From JAOUGY01 sp963792365 (GTDB lineage Bacteria; Actinomycetota; Acidimicrobiia; Spongiisociales; ZC4RG35), in contig CAWBVW010000002.1 in the NCBI GenBank assembly GCA_963792365.1, forward strand, positions 124,001 to 188,000: a stretch of 64,000 nt of DNA, read 5' to 3'. Below, in pieces: positions 17,915 through 26,989 of the stretch (the first letter of the stretch is position 1; each line of letters starts with the position of its first letter). The notes under the pieces were generated by a model. The model ran no database searches. It was not told the origin of the DNA and saw nothing but the letters and a program-made list of their open reading frames with translations. Both the position numbers and the translations under genes were made by a program.

Positions 17915-18481
17915 GTGGACGATCGCACGTGGCGGATCGCCGGCGCCGTGGTGCTCGCACTGTCGGTGGCCATCGGAGTCGGCATCGGTTTCCTGGGCGG
18001 AGCCGAACCGCTTCCCCCCGAGTCGCTGGTACCCGCCGGCACTGCCGGCGGCGGGCAACCCGCTCCGGAGATCGTCGTTCACGTGGCGGGAGCAGTCGTC
18101 GACCCTGGTCTCGTCCGTCTCTCACCGGATTCGAGGGTCGCAGATGCCATAGCCGCTGCCGGTGGACTGACGGCCGATGCAATGGAGACGGCGATCAATC
18201 TGGCGGCACCATTGGCCGACGGCGCACAGGTGGTGGTGCCGTCGGTGACCGACGGCACGGACGGAGCGGGTGTGGCCGCCGACGACGGACTCGTCCACGT
18301 GAACCAGGCCACGCCGGCGGATCTCGAACGGCTGCCCGGTGTGGGTCCGGTGCTTGCACAGCGGATCGTGGACCATCGAGACGACAAGGGGCTCTTTCAG
18401 AGCATCGAAGACCTGCTGGACGTCCCTGGGATCGGTGAGTCGAAGCTGGCCGCCATGCGAGATCACCTTTCGATCCCGTGA
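17915..18481 (+). CDS. comEA: competence protein ComEA (DNA-binding, helix-hairpin-helix)
   Basis: A 188-residue DNA-uptake receptor. One N-terminal membrane helix (residues ~5-28) anchors it. A SLBB domain follows (IVVHVAGAVVDPGLVRL, VADAIAAAGGL, DGAQVVVP), then a C-terminal double helix-hairpin-helix (VNQATPADLERLPGVGPVLAQRI and LLDVPGIGESKLAAM). GTG 17915 is preceded by GGGGAG; the in-frame GTG 17894 is possible. The stop overlaps the comEC GTG as GTGA, so the two are coupled. Confidence 0.93.
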   Translation: MDDRTWRIAGAVVLALSVAIGVGIGFLGGAEPLPPESLVPAGTAGGGQPAPEIVVHVAGAVVDPGLVRLSPDSRVADAIAAAGGLTADAMETAINLAAPLADGAQVVVPSVTDGTDGAGVAADDGLVHVNQATPADLERLPGVGPVLAQRIVDHRDDKGLFQSIEDLLDVPGIGESKLAAMRDHLSIP

Positions 18482-20640
18482 CCCCCCTCGCTCGACGACT
18501 GTGGCTGGTGATCGGCGTCGTCTGGCCCGCTTGCTGGCTGGGACTCAATTTCGATCCCGCGGTCACGCTGGGAGCGGCAATGGCAACGGCCGGACTGGCG
18601 TTGATCGCACGTGGGGGCCGGTCCCTCCCCTGGATCCTGGTTCTGGTGCTCGGCTGGTCGGCCGGGGCTCTCGCCCAGATGGCAGAGGATCGAGAGCTCG
18701 GAGCGTTGGGGTCGGAGACCCGGAGCCTCCATGTTGCCGCAGCGGCGGAGACAGACGCCCAGCCCACACGTTTCGGGACCCGCCTGGTCATTGCTCCATT
18801 TGCCAAGGAAGGTCCGACCGGATGGGAGAAGTGGAACGGTCCACGCATCGCCACGACGAGCCGGGAGGTGGAGCGGATCGTCCTCGGTGATCGACTGATC
18901 GTTCGTGGAATCATCCGTCCGGGGGAGGTTCGGGTCGGAAGACTGACGGTCGCGGGCAGCATGTCGAACCCGGCCATCGAACTCCTCGGTCCCACCGAGC
19001 TGCCGTTGGTGGGGTTCGCCAACGAACTCCGGGGCCGGGTCCTCGGCAACCTCGACCTCACCGATCCGGGGGATGCACTCCTGGCAGGGTTCCTGGTTGG
19101 CGACACCACCGGGGTGAGCGCACCGGACCTGGAGGCACTGCGAAGGGCGGGACTCACGCACTACGTTGCCGTTTCCGGGAGCAACGTGGCGACGTTCCTT
19201 GCACTTTGGTGGCTGGTGCTGGCGCCGGTCGCCCGTCATCCTCGGCTGCGGGCGGCGATCGGCCTGGTTGGTGTGGTGGTCTTCGTGGTGGTCACCAGGG
19301 CGGAACCGTCGGTGGTGCGTGCCGGGGTGATGGTCTCTGTCGTGCTTGTTGGCCGTATGTTCGGATGGGCGTTCGATCGGTACACGGCGCTGGCAATCGC
19401 CGTGCTCGGATGCCTGTCGTTGGCACCATCGCTGGCCGCCGATGTGGGGTTCCAGTTGTCGGTCGCCGCCACGGTGGGTGTGATGTTCGGGTCCCAGCAC
19501 ATCGTATTCGAGCCGAGGCCGGTCGCGACCGTCGTGGGAGCGACGATCTCCGCTCAGATCGCCGTCGCCCCGATCCTCCTGACCGTGTTCGGGTCCCTCC
19601 CCGCGCTGGCACCCCTCGCCAACCTGGTTGCGGCTCCGCTGGTGAGCGTGTCGACCGTGCTCGGGGGCCTCGGTGCGCTGACCGGATTCCGACCGCTCAC
19701 GATCGTCGGTTCCGTGTTCGCCGACGCCGTTTTGTGGGTGGGACGGGTCGCAGCACCATGGCCACAACTAGGGATGATGGGGGCGACGCTCATCGTGGCC
19801 GCAGGGCTGATGACGCTGCGATTCCCCCTGCTTCGGGCACCGGGAGCCGTCATCACGGCCGTGATCGTTGCGGCTTCCATCGCCGGTGTGGGGAGTCCGC
19901 TGGCGCCGGGGACCGTTGTGTTCCTCGACGTGGGACAGGGCGACTCCGAGCTCTTGGTCGGGGATGGATTCACCGTCCTGATCGACGGGGGACCCGACCC
20001 GGGGCTGCTCACCGAGAAGCTCGCTGACTTCGGTGTCGACCACGTCGACCTGTTGATCGTGAGCCATGTTCATGCGGACCACATCGAAGGTCTCGCCGCG
20101 GTGGTCGACAGGATGCCGATCGGTACGGCGTGGCTCGCCTTCGATCATCAGTCGACTCCTGCGTCCAAGTGGCTCGTGGAAGCTCTGGCCGTTGCCGGTG
20201 TGCGGGTTGTCCAGCCACCGATCGGCACCGTCGTGTCGGAGGGCGGCCTGACGATCGAAGTGCTCGGTCCGCTCAGGCGATACGCCTCTCCCAACGATCA
20301 ATCGCTGGTGGTCGAAGCCACCGTCTCAGGGCGGAGTCATCTGTTCGTCGGTGACATCGAGGAGGTCGCACAAGCCGAGCTGGCCGGCTTGACGGCCGAC
20401 GTCTTGAAGGTGCCGCATCAGGGTGCCGCCACCTCGGACGCCGAGTGGCTGTCTGCGGTGGCGCCCGACCTGGCTGTGATCAGCGTCGGGCCCAACGACT
20501 TCGGACATCCGGCGGACTGGGTGATCGACGTGCTCGAGGCGTCGGGTGCCACCGTGATGAGGACCGACCGCGACGGTGACGTGATCGTGGGACCGTCGGG
20601 TTTGTCGTCGGCGCGTCCATGGTGGAGACTCTGGCCGTGA
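18478..20640 (+). CDS. comEC: competence channel ComEC/Rec2
   Basis: A 720-residue polytopic protein forming the inner-membrane DNA-uptake channel. N-terminal membrane helices and a small soluble domain (residues ~1-190) precede the Competence domain (VAVSGSNVATFLALWWLV through ~450). A C-terminal metallo-beta-lactamase-like domain follows, with VFLDVGQGDSELL and the metal motif VSHVHADHIEGL near residue 525. Together with comEA this suggests natural transformation capacity; other parts such as a type IV pilus and ComF are not in the window. Confidence 0.93.
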   Translation: MTPLARRLWLVIGVVWPACWLGLNFDPAVTLGAAMATAGLALIARGGRSLPWILVLVLGWSAGALAQMAEDRELGALGSETRSLHVAAAAETDAQPTRFGTRLVIAPFAKEGPTGWEKWNGPRIATTSREVERIVLGDRLIVRGIIRPGEVRVGRLTVAGSMSNPAIELLGPTELPLVGFANELRGRVLGNLDLTDPGDALLAGFLVGDTTGVSAPDLEALRRAGLTHYVAVSGSNVATFLALWWLVLAPVARHPRLRAAIGLVGVVVFVVVTRAEPSVVRAGVMVSVVLVGRMFGWAFDRYTALAIAVLGCLSLAPSLAADVGFQLSVAATVGVMFGSQHIVFEPRPVATVVGATISAQIAVAPILLTVFGSLPALAPLANLVAAPLVSVSTVLGGLGALTGFRPLTIVGSVFADAVLWVGRVAAPWPQLGMMGATLIVAAGLMTLRFPLLRAPGAVITAVIVAASIAGVGSPLAPGTVVFLDVGQGDSELLVGDGFTVLIDGGPDPGLLTEKLADFGVDHVDLLIVSHVHADHIEGLAAVVDRMPIGTAWLAFDHQSTPASKWLVEALAVAGVRVVQPPIGTVVSEGGLTIEVLGPLRRYASPNDQSLVVEATVSGRSHLFVGDIEEVAQAELAGLTADVLKVPHQGAATSDAEWLSAVAPDLAVISVGPNDFGHPADWVIDVLEASGATVMRTDRDGDVIVGPSGLSSARPWWRLWP

Positions 20641-21446
20641 TCGAGATCGACCTGGGCGAGGGGGTCGGGCTGTCGTTCGGCGGCATCACCCACGTGATGG
20701 GGGTCATCAACCTCTCGCCCGAATCGAAGAACCGTCATTCGGTGGTGCACTCTGCGGAAGAGGCGTTGGAGCGTGCACGACGATTCAGAGAGTCGGGTGC
20801 GGCGATCATCGATCTCGGCGGGCAATCGTCGCACTACGACAACCCGACCGTTGCGGTGGCCACCGAGCTGGAACGGTTGCTTCCGGCGGTCGAGCGCATT
20901 GCCGGCGACGGATTCGTCGTCTCGGTCGACACCTGGAAGCCCGAGGTGGCGGATGCCTGTCTCGGGGCGGGAGCCTGCATCGTCAACGACACCGGCGGCC
21001 TCGGTGCGGAGGCGATGCGTCGCACGGTCGCCGAGCACGGCGCCGCTGCGGTGGTCATGTACGTCGAAGGGGCCAACCCGCATTCGGTGGGCGAGGTCAC
21101 CATCTCCGACGCCAAGTCCGAGCTCACGGCGGAGTGGATGCGCGGCAAGCTCGAACAGCTTTCCGGGCAGGGCATCAACAAGACCATCGTGGACCCAGGT
21201 ATCGCCATCAACTACCGCGGCGACTACGAGGCCTACACCCGGATGCAGCTCGACGTCATCCGGAACCTGGATCCCATCCGTGCCCTGGGGCGGCCCATCC
21301 TCGTACCGATCCCCCGCAAGCAGGAGGATCATCGGGTGGCGGCGTACATCGCCATGGCGCTCGAATACGAAGCCGACGTGATCCGGGTACACGACGTGGA
21401 AATGGCCTGCGACCTCGTCCGGCTCTACGACAGATCCGGCAGCTGA
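20637..21446 (+). CDS. dihydropteroate-synthase-like pterin-binding protein
   Basis: A ~269-residue TIM-barrel protein related to FolP. Pterin-pocket residues are kept: Asn in GVINLSPES, Asp in VSVDTWKP, Asn in IVNDTGG, Lys in PIPRKQE and Arg/His in RVHDV. The pABA-side loops differ from true DHPS: GGESTRP is replaced by GGQSSHY, SRKS by PRKQ, and DPGFGFGK by DPGIAINY. So it probably binds a pterin or related ligand but may not be a functional dihydropteroate synthase. GTG 20637 overlaps the comEC stop (GTGA); ATG 20619 is the alternative. It is inserted between comEC and holA, which are usually neighbours. Confidence 0.7.
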   Translation: MIEIDLGEGVGLSFGGITHVMGVINLSPESKNRHSVVHSAEEALERARRFRESGAAIIDLGGQSSHYDNPTVAVATELERLLPAVERIAGDGFVVSVDTWKPEVADACLGAGACIVNDTGGLGAEAMRRTVAEHGAAAVVMYVEGANPHSVGEVTISDAKSELTAEWMRGKLEQLSGQGINKTIVDPGIAINYRGDYEAYTRMQLDVIRNLDPIRALGRPILVPIPRKQEDHRVAAYIAMALEYEADVIRVHDVEMACDLVRLYDRSGS

Positions 21447-21584
21447 GCGTCAGCGAGCTGCACCCGTCGGCAGAAGGCAGCACATCGGCCGGAGTGGTCC
21501 ACCCCTCTCTTGGGGCACCCGGGTTCCCACGGACGGCACGATCGGCGTCCGGGCCTGTCGCACCCTCGGACTACCGTCTCGAGT

Positions 21585-22580
21585 GTGAGTTCGATCCTTC
21601 TCATCTCGGGGCCGAGCGGAGCCGGGCCCGGCGAGCGTCAGGAGCTCCTGGCGCGGGCGCGGGCGTTCCTGGCCGACGCCGGCATCGACGGCTCCGACGT
21701 GGTGCGAATCGACGTTCCCGGTCGTGGTGGTTCGACCGAGGACGGTGGCGGCTCGATGCGAGGCGAGCTCGAGGCCGTGATCCCGTTGCTTCAGTCGGGC
21801 TCGCTGTTCGGAGGCCGGCAGGGCCTCGAGCTCGTCGACGGGCAGAACCTGGTCGCAGCAGAAGCCGAGGTGATCGCCGAGCTGCTCCCGACCGTCGACC
21901 AGGATTCGGTTGCGGTGGTGATCGTCTCGGAAGGGAGCGTTCCTGCGGTGCTGTCCAAGGCGGTCAAGGCCGTCGGGCGCACCGAGTCGGTACGCAAGAT
22001 CTGGGAGTCGAACGCCCACAAGTGGCTCCACACCGAGATCGGCAGGAGGGGCATGGAGATCTCATCCAATGCCGAGGCGGCGCTCATCCAACGATTCGGG
22101 GCCGACACCGCCTCACTAGGTCAAGCACTGGATCAGCTCGCCGACTCCGGCAAGAAGGTCACAGCCCCGATGGTGCTGGATCGGTTCCGCAACCGACCAA
22201 ACGAACCGATATTCCACTACACCGACGCGGTGGCCAAAGGTGACGTTGCCGAGGCGCTGCGGCGGCTCTCCGATCTCCTCACACACCAGCATCCGCTGGT
22301 GCTGCTGGCATCGCTCGAGACTGAGCTGCGGCGCCGGTCACTTGCGCTGGCGGCCCCCGACGCCGAGACGCTGGCTCAGTGGGCCGGTGCGAAATCCAAC
22401 GACCGATGGGTGGAGCGCACGTACCGGCAGCGATCCAAACTCAAGGATTCATCGCTGCGGAAGGGGTTGGGTGCACTGGTGCGAGCCGACCGCGTGCTCA
22501 AGTCCGCCCCAGAGGAGCTCCACCAGGTGACATTGGAGAGACTGACCGTTGCCATGTGTCGGTGGATGATCGGCAAATAG
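21585..22580 (+). CDS. holA: DNA polymerase III delta subunit
   Basis: A 331-residue clamp-loader subunit. It has the expected order: an AAA+-like N-terminus with the LFGGRQGLELVDGQNL strand, a central domain (LHTEIGRRGMEISSNAEAALIQRFG, LGQALDQLA) and the C-terminal collar (LKDSSLRKGLGALVRADRVLKS). It opens the beta clamp with HolB and DnaX. The start is GTG 21585, with TACCGT about 8 bases upstream as a possible -10 of a leaderless mRNA. It is followed by a terminator shared with rpsT. Confidence 0.92.
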   Translation: MSSILLISGPSGAGPGERQELLARARAFLADAGIDGSDVVRIDVPGRGGSTEDGGGSMRGELEAVIPLLQSGSLFGGRQGLELVDGQNLVAAEAEVIAELLPTVDQDSVAVVIVSEGSVPAVLSKAVKAVGRTESVRKIWESNAHKWLHTEIGRRGMEISSNAEAALIQRFGADTASLGQALDQLADSGKKVTAPMVLDRFRNRPNEPIFHYTDAVAKGDVAEALRRLSDLLTHQHPLVLLASLETELRRRSLALAAPDAETLAQWAGAKSNDRWVERTYRQRSKLKDSSLRKGLGALVRADRVLKSAPEELHQVTLERLTVAMCRWMIGK

Positions 22581-22658
22581 CCGTTCGCGCCGGGCCTTCG
22601 AAAGGCGTGTACGTTCTCCTTTGAACGTTCTACAGGCCGCGAAGACATATGCTCAACG

Positions 22659-22690
22659 ACGAGGGCCCCGCCGAATGGTGGGGCCCTCGT
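22659..22690. terminator. bidirectional terminator between holA and rpsT
   Basis: The stem ACGAGGGCCCC pairs with GGGGCCCTCGT, extended by a GCC/GGT stretch with one G-U pair, around a GAAT loop. It sits between convergent holA and rpsT. Confidence 0.85.
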
Positions 22691-22710
22691 CTCAACGATT
22701 CCGCTCCCGG

Positions 22711-22971
22711 TCAGCCGGCAGCGTTGATCTTCCTGGCCAAGCGGCTCTTTCGACGGGCGGCCGTCTTCTTGTCGAGGACGCCCTTCGACACGGCTGAGTC
22801 GATGCGCCTCTGGGCCTCGCGATAGCGCTCGGCGGCGTCATCTGCACCGGCCTCGGCTGCCTCGAGGGTCTTCTTGATACGGGTCTTGAGCTCGGACCGC
22901 ACCGCCTTGTTGCGCTCGTGGCGAACGAGCGTCTGGCGGTTGCGCTTGATCTGTGACTTGATGTTGGCCAT
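22711..22971 (-). CDS. rpsT: 30S ribosomal protein S20
   Basis: An 86-residue, highly basic protein with the S20 signature MANIKSQIKRNRQTLVRHE at the N-terminus and a Lys/Arg/Ala-rich C-terminus (DKKTAARRKSRLARKINA). It binds 16S rRNA early in small-subunit assembly. It is divergent from lepA. Confidence 0.97.
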   Translation of the reverse strand: MANIKSQIKRNRQTLVRHERNKAVRSELKTRIKKTLEAAEAGADDAAERYREAQRRIDSAVSKGVLDKKTAARRKSRLARKINAAG

Positions 22972-23137
22972 ACGACACCTGTCTAGGGAAGAATGTGCGT
23001 CGGGGCGATCCCGCTCGGATCTGGCGCAGGCGACCGTGAGGACGCGTACAAACCCGGGACGAGCCCGCAGGTTAGCACCCGCCTCCTTGCCGGTACAATC
23101 GTCGATTCACGGCCCTCACCCCACCCCGAGAGATCGA

Positions 23138-24940
23138 GTGACCGACCAGGCGCGCATTCGCAACTTCAGCATCATCGCCCACATCGACCATGGAAAGTCG
23201 ACGCTGGCCGACCGTCTGCTCGAACGTACGGGCGCGATCACCGGTCGTGAGATCCGCGAGCAGATGCTGGACACGATGGACCTCGAGCGAGAACGGGGTA
23301 TCACCATCAAGGCCAACAACGTTCGGCTGAGGCATCGGGCGAACGATGGGCAGGAGTACATCCTGAATTTGATCGACACGCCTGGCCACGTCGACTTCTC
23401 ATACGAGGTGTCGCGGTCGCTGGCAGCCTGCGAAGGAGCGTTGCTGTTGGCGGACGCCGCGCAGGGGGTCCAGGCCCAGACCCTCGCCAACGCCTATCTC
23501 GCGATCGAGGCTGGGCTCGAGATCATCCCCGCCCTCAACAAGATCGACCTGCCGGCGGCCGAGCCCGAACGGGTTGCGGAGGAGATGGTGGGCATCCTGG
23601 GCGGCGACGCCGCAGATGTCCTTCAACTGTCGGCCAAGACAGGCCAGGGGATCGAAGATCTCCTCGACCGCATCGTCTCGGACATCCCATCGCCGTCGGG
23701 CGACCCCGACGCACCCCTGCGGGCACTTGTCTTCGACTCCTACTTCGACGCCTACCGCGGGGTCGTCTGCTACATCCGTGTGATCGACGGAAAGCTGTCG
23801 GCGGGGCAGCGTCTGCGGTTCATGGCCACCACCGAGGAGCACAACGCCGCAGAGGTGGGCGTCCTGACTCCCAAGGCCCAGGAGATGGCGACGCTCGGGC
23901 CAGGCGAGGTCGGGTATCTGATCACCGGCGTGAAGGAGATCGACCGGATCAAAGTCGGTGACACCGTGACGAGCGCAAACGCTCCCGCCCAGGTCGCGTT
24001 ACCCGGATACACCGAGCCGCGACCCATGGTGTTCGCCGGCATCTTCCCAACCGATGGCGACGACTTCGAAGAGCTCCGAGATGCCCTCGACAAGCTCCGC
24101 CTCAACGATGCCTCGCTGGTCTACGAACCGGAGACCTCCAAGGCGCTGGGATTCGGCTTCCGGCTCGGGTTCCTCGGACTGCTGCACATGGAAATCGTTC
24201 GGGAACGCCTCGAACGCGAGTACAACCTCGATCTGGTGGCGACAGCGCCATCGGTGGCATACCGGGTCACCGGCATCGACGGCGAGGAGACCGAGGTGCG
24301 GTCGCCCCAGGACCTCCCCGAGCCCTCCGAGCGGTCCGACGTGCAGGAGCCGTACATCAAGGCGATGATCCTGGCGCCGTCGGACTACATCGGACCCATC
24401 ATGGAGCTGGTCACCCAGCGCCGTGGCCAGATGGGAAACATGCACTATCTGGGTCCCGAACGGGTGGAACTCACGTACTCGATCCCTCTGGGCGAGGTGG
24501 TGTTCGACTTCTTCGACACACTGAAGTCCCGCACCCGTGGATACGCGTCGCTCGACTACGAGCCCGACGGGTACCGATCCTCCGACCTCGTGAAGGTGGA
24601 CATTCTGCTGAATGCCCAGCCTGTTGATGCCTTCAGTTCGATCGTGCATCGCGACAAGGCCTACGAGTACGGCAAGAAGATGACGGAACGGCTGAAAGAG
24701 CTCATCCCACGACAGCTCTTCGACGTGCCCATCCAGGCAACGGTCGGCAGTCGGATCATTGCCCGAGAGACGGTCAAGGCGAAGCGGAAAGATGTTCTCG
24801 CCAAGTGCTACGGCGGCGACATCAGCCGGAAGCGCAAGCTGCTCGAGAAGCAGAAAGAGGGCAAGAAGCGTATGAAGATGGTGGGCTCGGTGGAGGTGCC
24901 GCCGGAGGCCTTCGTAGCCGCACTCCAGGTCGATGACTGA
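23138..24940 (+). CDS. lepA: elongation factor 4 (LepA), ribosome back-translocating GTPase
   Basis: A 600-residue translational GTPase. The G1 motif AHIDHGKSTLADRL, G2 RGITIKAN, G3 DTPGHVDF and G4 NKIDL are all present, as is the LepA-specific C-terminal domain (RDKAYEYGKKMTERLKELIPRQ is the start of it, and AKRKDVLAKCYGGDISRKRK the family signature). GTG 23138 has GAGAG nearby; TACAAT at 23094-23099 is a plausible -10. It overlaps hemW by eight bases. Confidence 0.97.
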   Translation: MTDQARIRNFSIIAHIDHGKSTLADRLLERTGAITGREIREQMLDTMDLERERGITIKANNVRLRHRANDGQEYILNLIDTPGHVDFSYEVSRSLAACEGALLLADAAQGVQAQTLANAYLAIEAGLEIIPALNKIDLPAAEPERVAEEMVGILGGDAADVLQLSAKTGQGIEDLLDRIVSDIPSPSGDPDAPLRALVFDSYFDAYRGVVCYIRVIDGKLSAGQRLRFMATTEEHNAAEVGVLTPKAQEMATLGPGEVGYLITGVKEIDRIKVGDTVTSANAPAQVALPGYTEPRPMVFAGIFPTDGDDFEELRDALDKLRLNDASLVYEPETSKALGFGFRLGFLGLLHMEIVRERLEREYNLDLVATAPSVAYRVTGIDGEETEVRSPQDLPEPSERSDVQEPYIKAMILAPSDYIGPIMELVTQRRGQMGNMHYLGPERVELTYSIPLGEVVFDFFDTLKSRTRGYASLDYEPDGYRSSDLVKVDILLNAQPVDAFSSIVHRDKAYEYGKKMTERLKELIPRQLFDVPIQATVGSRIIARETVKAKRKDVLAKCYGGDISRKRKLLEKQKEGKKRMKMVGSVEVPPEAFVAALQVDD

Positions 24941-26132
24941 GTCGGTCTCCAGTCTCCAGTCTCCTGTCTCCGGTCCGGACTCTGCGGACCTGGCCGATGC
25001 TTCGCGGTTCACCCGGTCCGCCTACGTCCACGTTCCGTTCTGCGCCCGTGTGTGTCCGTATTGCGACTTCGCAGTGATCGAGGGCCGTGGGAGCCTGGCG
25101 GCTCGGTACATCGACGCGGTACGGACCGAGATCGAGTCCGAGCCCGACTGGGCGACGCTCGACACGGTCTTCGTGGGGGGCGGGACCCCGTCGAGTGTCG
25201 AGCCGCACCTTCTGGGAGCCGTCATCGAGGCCCTCGACGACCGATTCGGCATCGCCCCTGGAGCCGAGGTGACACTGGAGGCGAATCCGGAGGATTGGAC
25301 CACGGAACTCTCGGATGAGCTCGCCGAAGGAGGGTTCACGAGAGTCTCGTTTGGCGCCCAATCATTCGACGCCGCCGTCTTGTCGGATCTGGGACGACGG
25401 CACGACCCGACCCAGATCGAGAGCGCGGTGGTACGGGCGCGGACCTCGGGATTCCACTCCATCAGCGTCGACCTCATCTTCGGGACGCCAGGCGAAACGC
25501 TCGAATCGTGGGATTCGTCGGTTCGCCGCGCGATCGATGCCGGCGTCGACCACGTGTCGACGTATGCGCTGACCGTGGAACCACCGACTGCCCTCGGTCG
25601 AGCCGTGCGACACGGCGCCGCAGCACCCGACGCCGATGACCAGGCCGACAAATGGGAACTCGCCGCCGACCTGCTCGCTGGTGCCGGGTACGTTCGATAT
25701 GAGGTCTCGAACCATGCGCGGCCGGGTCACGAGTGCCGGCACAACCTCGGTGTCTGGGCGCAAGGTGAATACCTGGCATTCGGACTCGGCGCTCATCGCT
25801 TCCGCGACGGCGTCAGGAGCCAGAATGTCCGCCGACTCGACACCTACATGCAACGGATCGAACAGGGGCTGGGCGCTGTGCAGGTGGCTGATCGGGTCGA
25901 TGGATGGTCGGCGGAACAGGAACGACTGATGCTCGGTCTTCGCCGGGCTGCCGGTGTTCTCCCGGGAGAGGGCGGAGTTGCGCTCGTACGTTCTGCGGCT
26001 GGCCGCCGTCTGATGGAGGCCGGTGTGCTCGATCTCTCAGAAGACAGAGAGCGGCTCGTCGTGGCTCGACCACTTCTCACCGACGAGGTCGTACGGGCGG
26101 TGTTGGATCTGCAGCCCTCGGAGTCGAACTAG
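24933..26132 (+). CDS. hemW: HemW-type radical SAM protein (haem chaperone family)
   Basis: A 399-residue radical SAM protein with the 4Fe-4S motif CX3CX2C at Cys37, Cys41 and Cys44 (VPFCARVCPYCDF), a GGGTPS SAM motif, and HemW-type segments (VSFGAQSFDAAVLSDLGR, CRHNLGVWAQGEYLAFGLGAH). HemW proteins are now viewed as haem chaperones rather than oxygen-independent coproporphyrinogen oxidases. The ~28 residues before the core are encoded partly by a 7-bp tandem repeat. ATG 24933 overlaps lepA by eight bases; a later start would need to lie inside the repeat. Confidence 0.92.
   Translation: MTESVSSLQSPVSGPDSADLADASRFTRSAYVHVPFCARVCPYCDFAVIEGRGSLAARYIDAVRTEIESEPDWATLDTVFVGGGTPSSVEPHLLGAVIEALDDRFGIAPGAEVTLEANPEDWTTELSDELAEGGFTRVSFGAQSFDAAVLSDLGRRHDPTQIESAVVRARTSGFHSISVDLIFGTPGETLESWDSSVRRAIDAGVDHVSTYALTVEPPTALGRAVRHGAAAPDADDQADKWELAADLLAGAGYVRYEVSNHARPGHECRHNLGVWAQGEYLAFGLGAHRFRDGVRSQNVRRLDTYMQRIEQGLGAVQVADRVDGWSAEQERLMLGLRRAAGVLPGEGGVALVRSAAGRRLMEAGVLDLSEDRERLVVARPLLTDEVVRAVLDLQPSESN
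24945..24972 (+). repeat. 7-bp tandem repeat at the lepA/hemW junction
   Basis: Four head-to-tail units of GTCTCC followed by A, A, T and G, with a partial fifth (GTCC). It lies in the first codons of hemW, encoding a low-complexity N-terminus. Similar short degenerate repeats occur in the paaD-paaE spacer and upstream of the CIRCE element, in different sequence. Confidence 0.8.
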
Positions 26133-26857
26133 AGCTTCGCAGCTCGATAGGCCGCCATCACGCGGTCGGCCTGGTCCGCCGAGAGCGGCTTCACGGCTTC
26201 TCTCACCGTCACACCCGAAGCTCGGTCGGCCCGGGGAAGGATCCATCCGTAGACGAGATCGGGCCGCTTGCGAGCGGTGTCCCGAAGGATCCAGCCGATG
26301 GCCTTGCGGATGAAGAACTCCTGCTCCTCGAGCATGTCATCTGCGTAGCGGGTGAACCGCTCCCAGTCGCCGGCGCCGGATCGGAGCGGCCCGAGGTGCG
26401 CCAGCAGGGCCGAGCGCCTGATCCAGAAGTCGTCGTCCTGCGCCCACCGGTCGAGCTCTGAGTCCTCATCGGGATGGCGGGCGAGAAGCGGCCCGGCCAC
26501 GTGTACGGCCAGTGCGTCGACGTAGGCCCAGGTCTTCGCCTCCCGGAGCATCCGTTCGAGGAATGGGAGGTCGTCGCCGTCGAGAATGATCTGTCGCTTG
26601 CAGAGGAGTTCCACGGCGGCCATGCGCAGCTCGTGGATCGGACGATCCCACAGCGCTTCGACGAGTCGGACGAGTTCGGCTCGTTCGATCGCCTTCAGAT
26701 CGATTGCGCCCTTCAGGACCCGTCTGATCTCGGGCAGCGGCGCCCCCCAGTGCTCGAGTGCACTCTTCAGGTAGCGCTTCTCGTTCTCCGCCCTCTCGGG
26801 CCGCCCAGCCGCCCGAAGCCGCTCCTCCAGTTCCTTCACGACGGCATGCACATCCAT
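26129..26857 (-). CDS. DNA alkylation repair protein (AlkD-like HEAT-repeat)
   Basis: A 242-residue all-helical protein with the AlkD-like pattern: LKGAIDLKAIERAELVRLVEALW, the WDRPIHELRMAAVELL segment, TWAYVDALAVHV, RWAQDDDFWIRRSALLAHL and IRKAIGWILRDTARKRPDLV. AlkD proteins remove bulky or charged alkyl-purines with HEAT repeats. I start at ATG 26857 (MDVHAVVKELEERL); the longer frame lacks a ribosome-binding site. It overlaps the convergent hemW by four bases. Confidence 0.85.
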   Translation of the reverse strand: MDVHAVVKELEERLRAAGRPERAENEKRYLKSALEHWGAPLPEIRRVLKGAIDLKAIERAELVRLVEALWDRPIHELRMAAVELLCKRQIILDGDDLPFLERMLREAKTWAYVDALAVHVAGPLLARHPDEDSELDRWAQDDDFWIRRSALLAHLGPLRSGAGDWERFTRYADDMLEEQEFFIRKAIGWILRDTARKRPDLVYGWILPRADRASGVTVREAVKPLSADQADRVMAAYRAAKL

Positions 26858-26950
26858 GGCGCCATTGTGCCAACGTGCTGTCGGTCGTCGGCTGTTGACC
26901 GTCGGCACTTCGACCTCGCCGTCTCAACGATGGCGCACAACCACCGATCG

Positions 26951-26977
26951 TTATCACTCTCGGGCGGCGACTGCTAA
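26951..26977. promoter_or_regulatory. CIRCE-type HrcA operator
   Basis: TTATCACTC-N9-GACTGCTAA matches the CIRCE consensus TTAGCACTC-N9-GAGTGCTAA at 16 of 18 arm positions with exact spacing. It lies 12 bases before the hrcA start codon. A TAATCT -10-like hexamer (26975-26980) overlaps the right arm, so bound HrcA would cover the promoter: a direct autoregulation loop. Confidence 0.85.
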
Positions 26978-26989
26978 TCTGGCGCCTCG

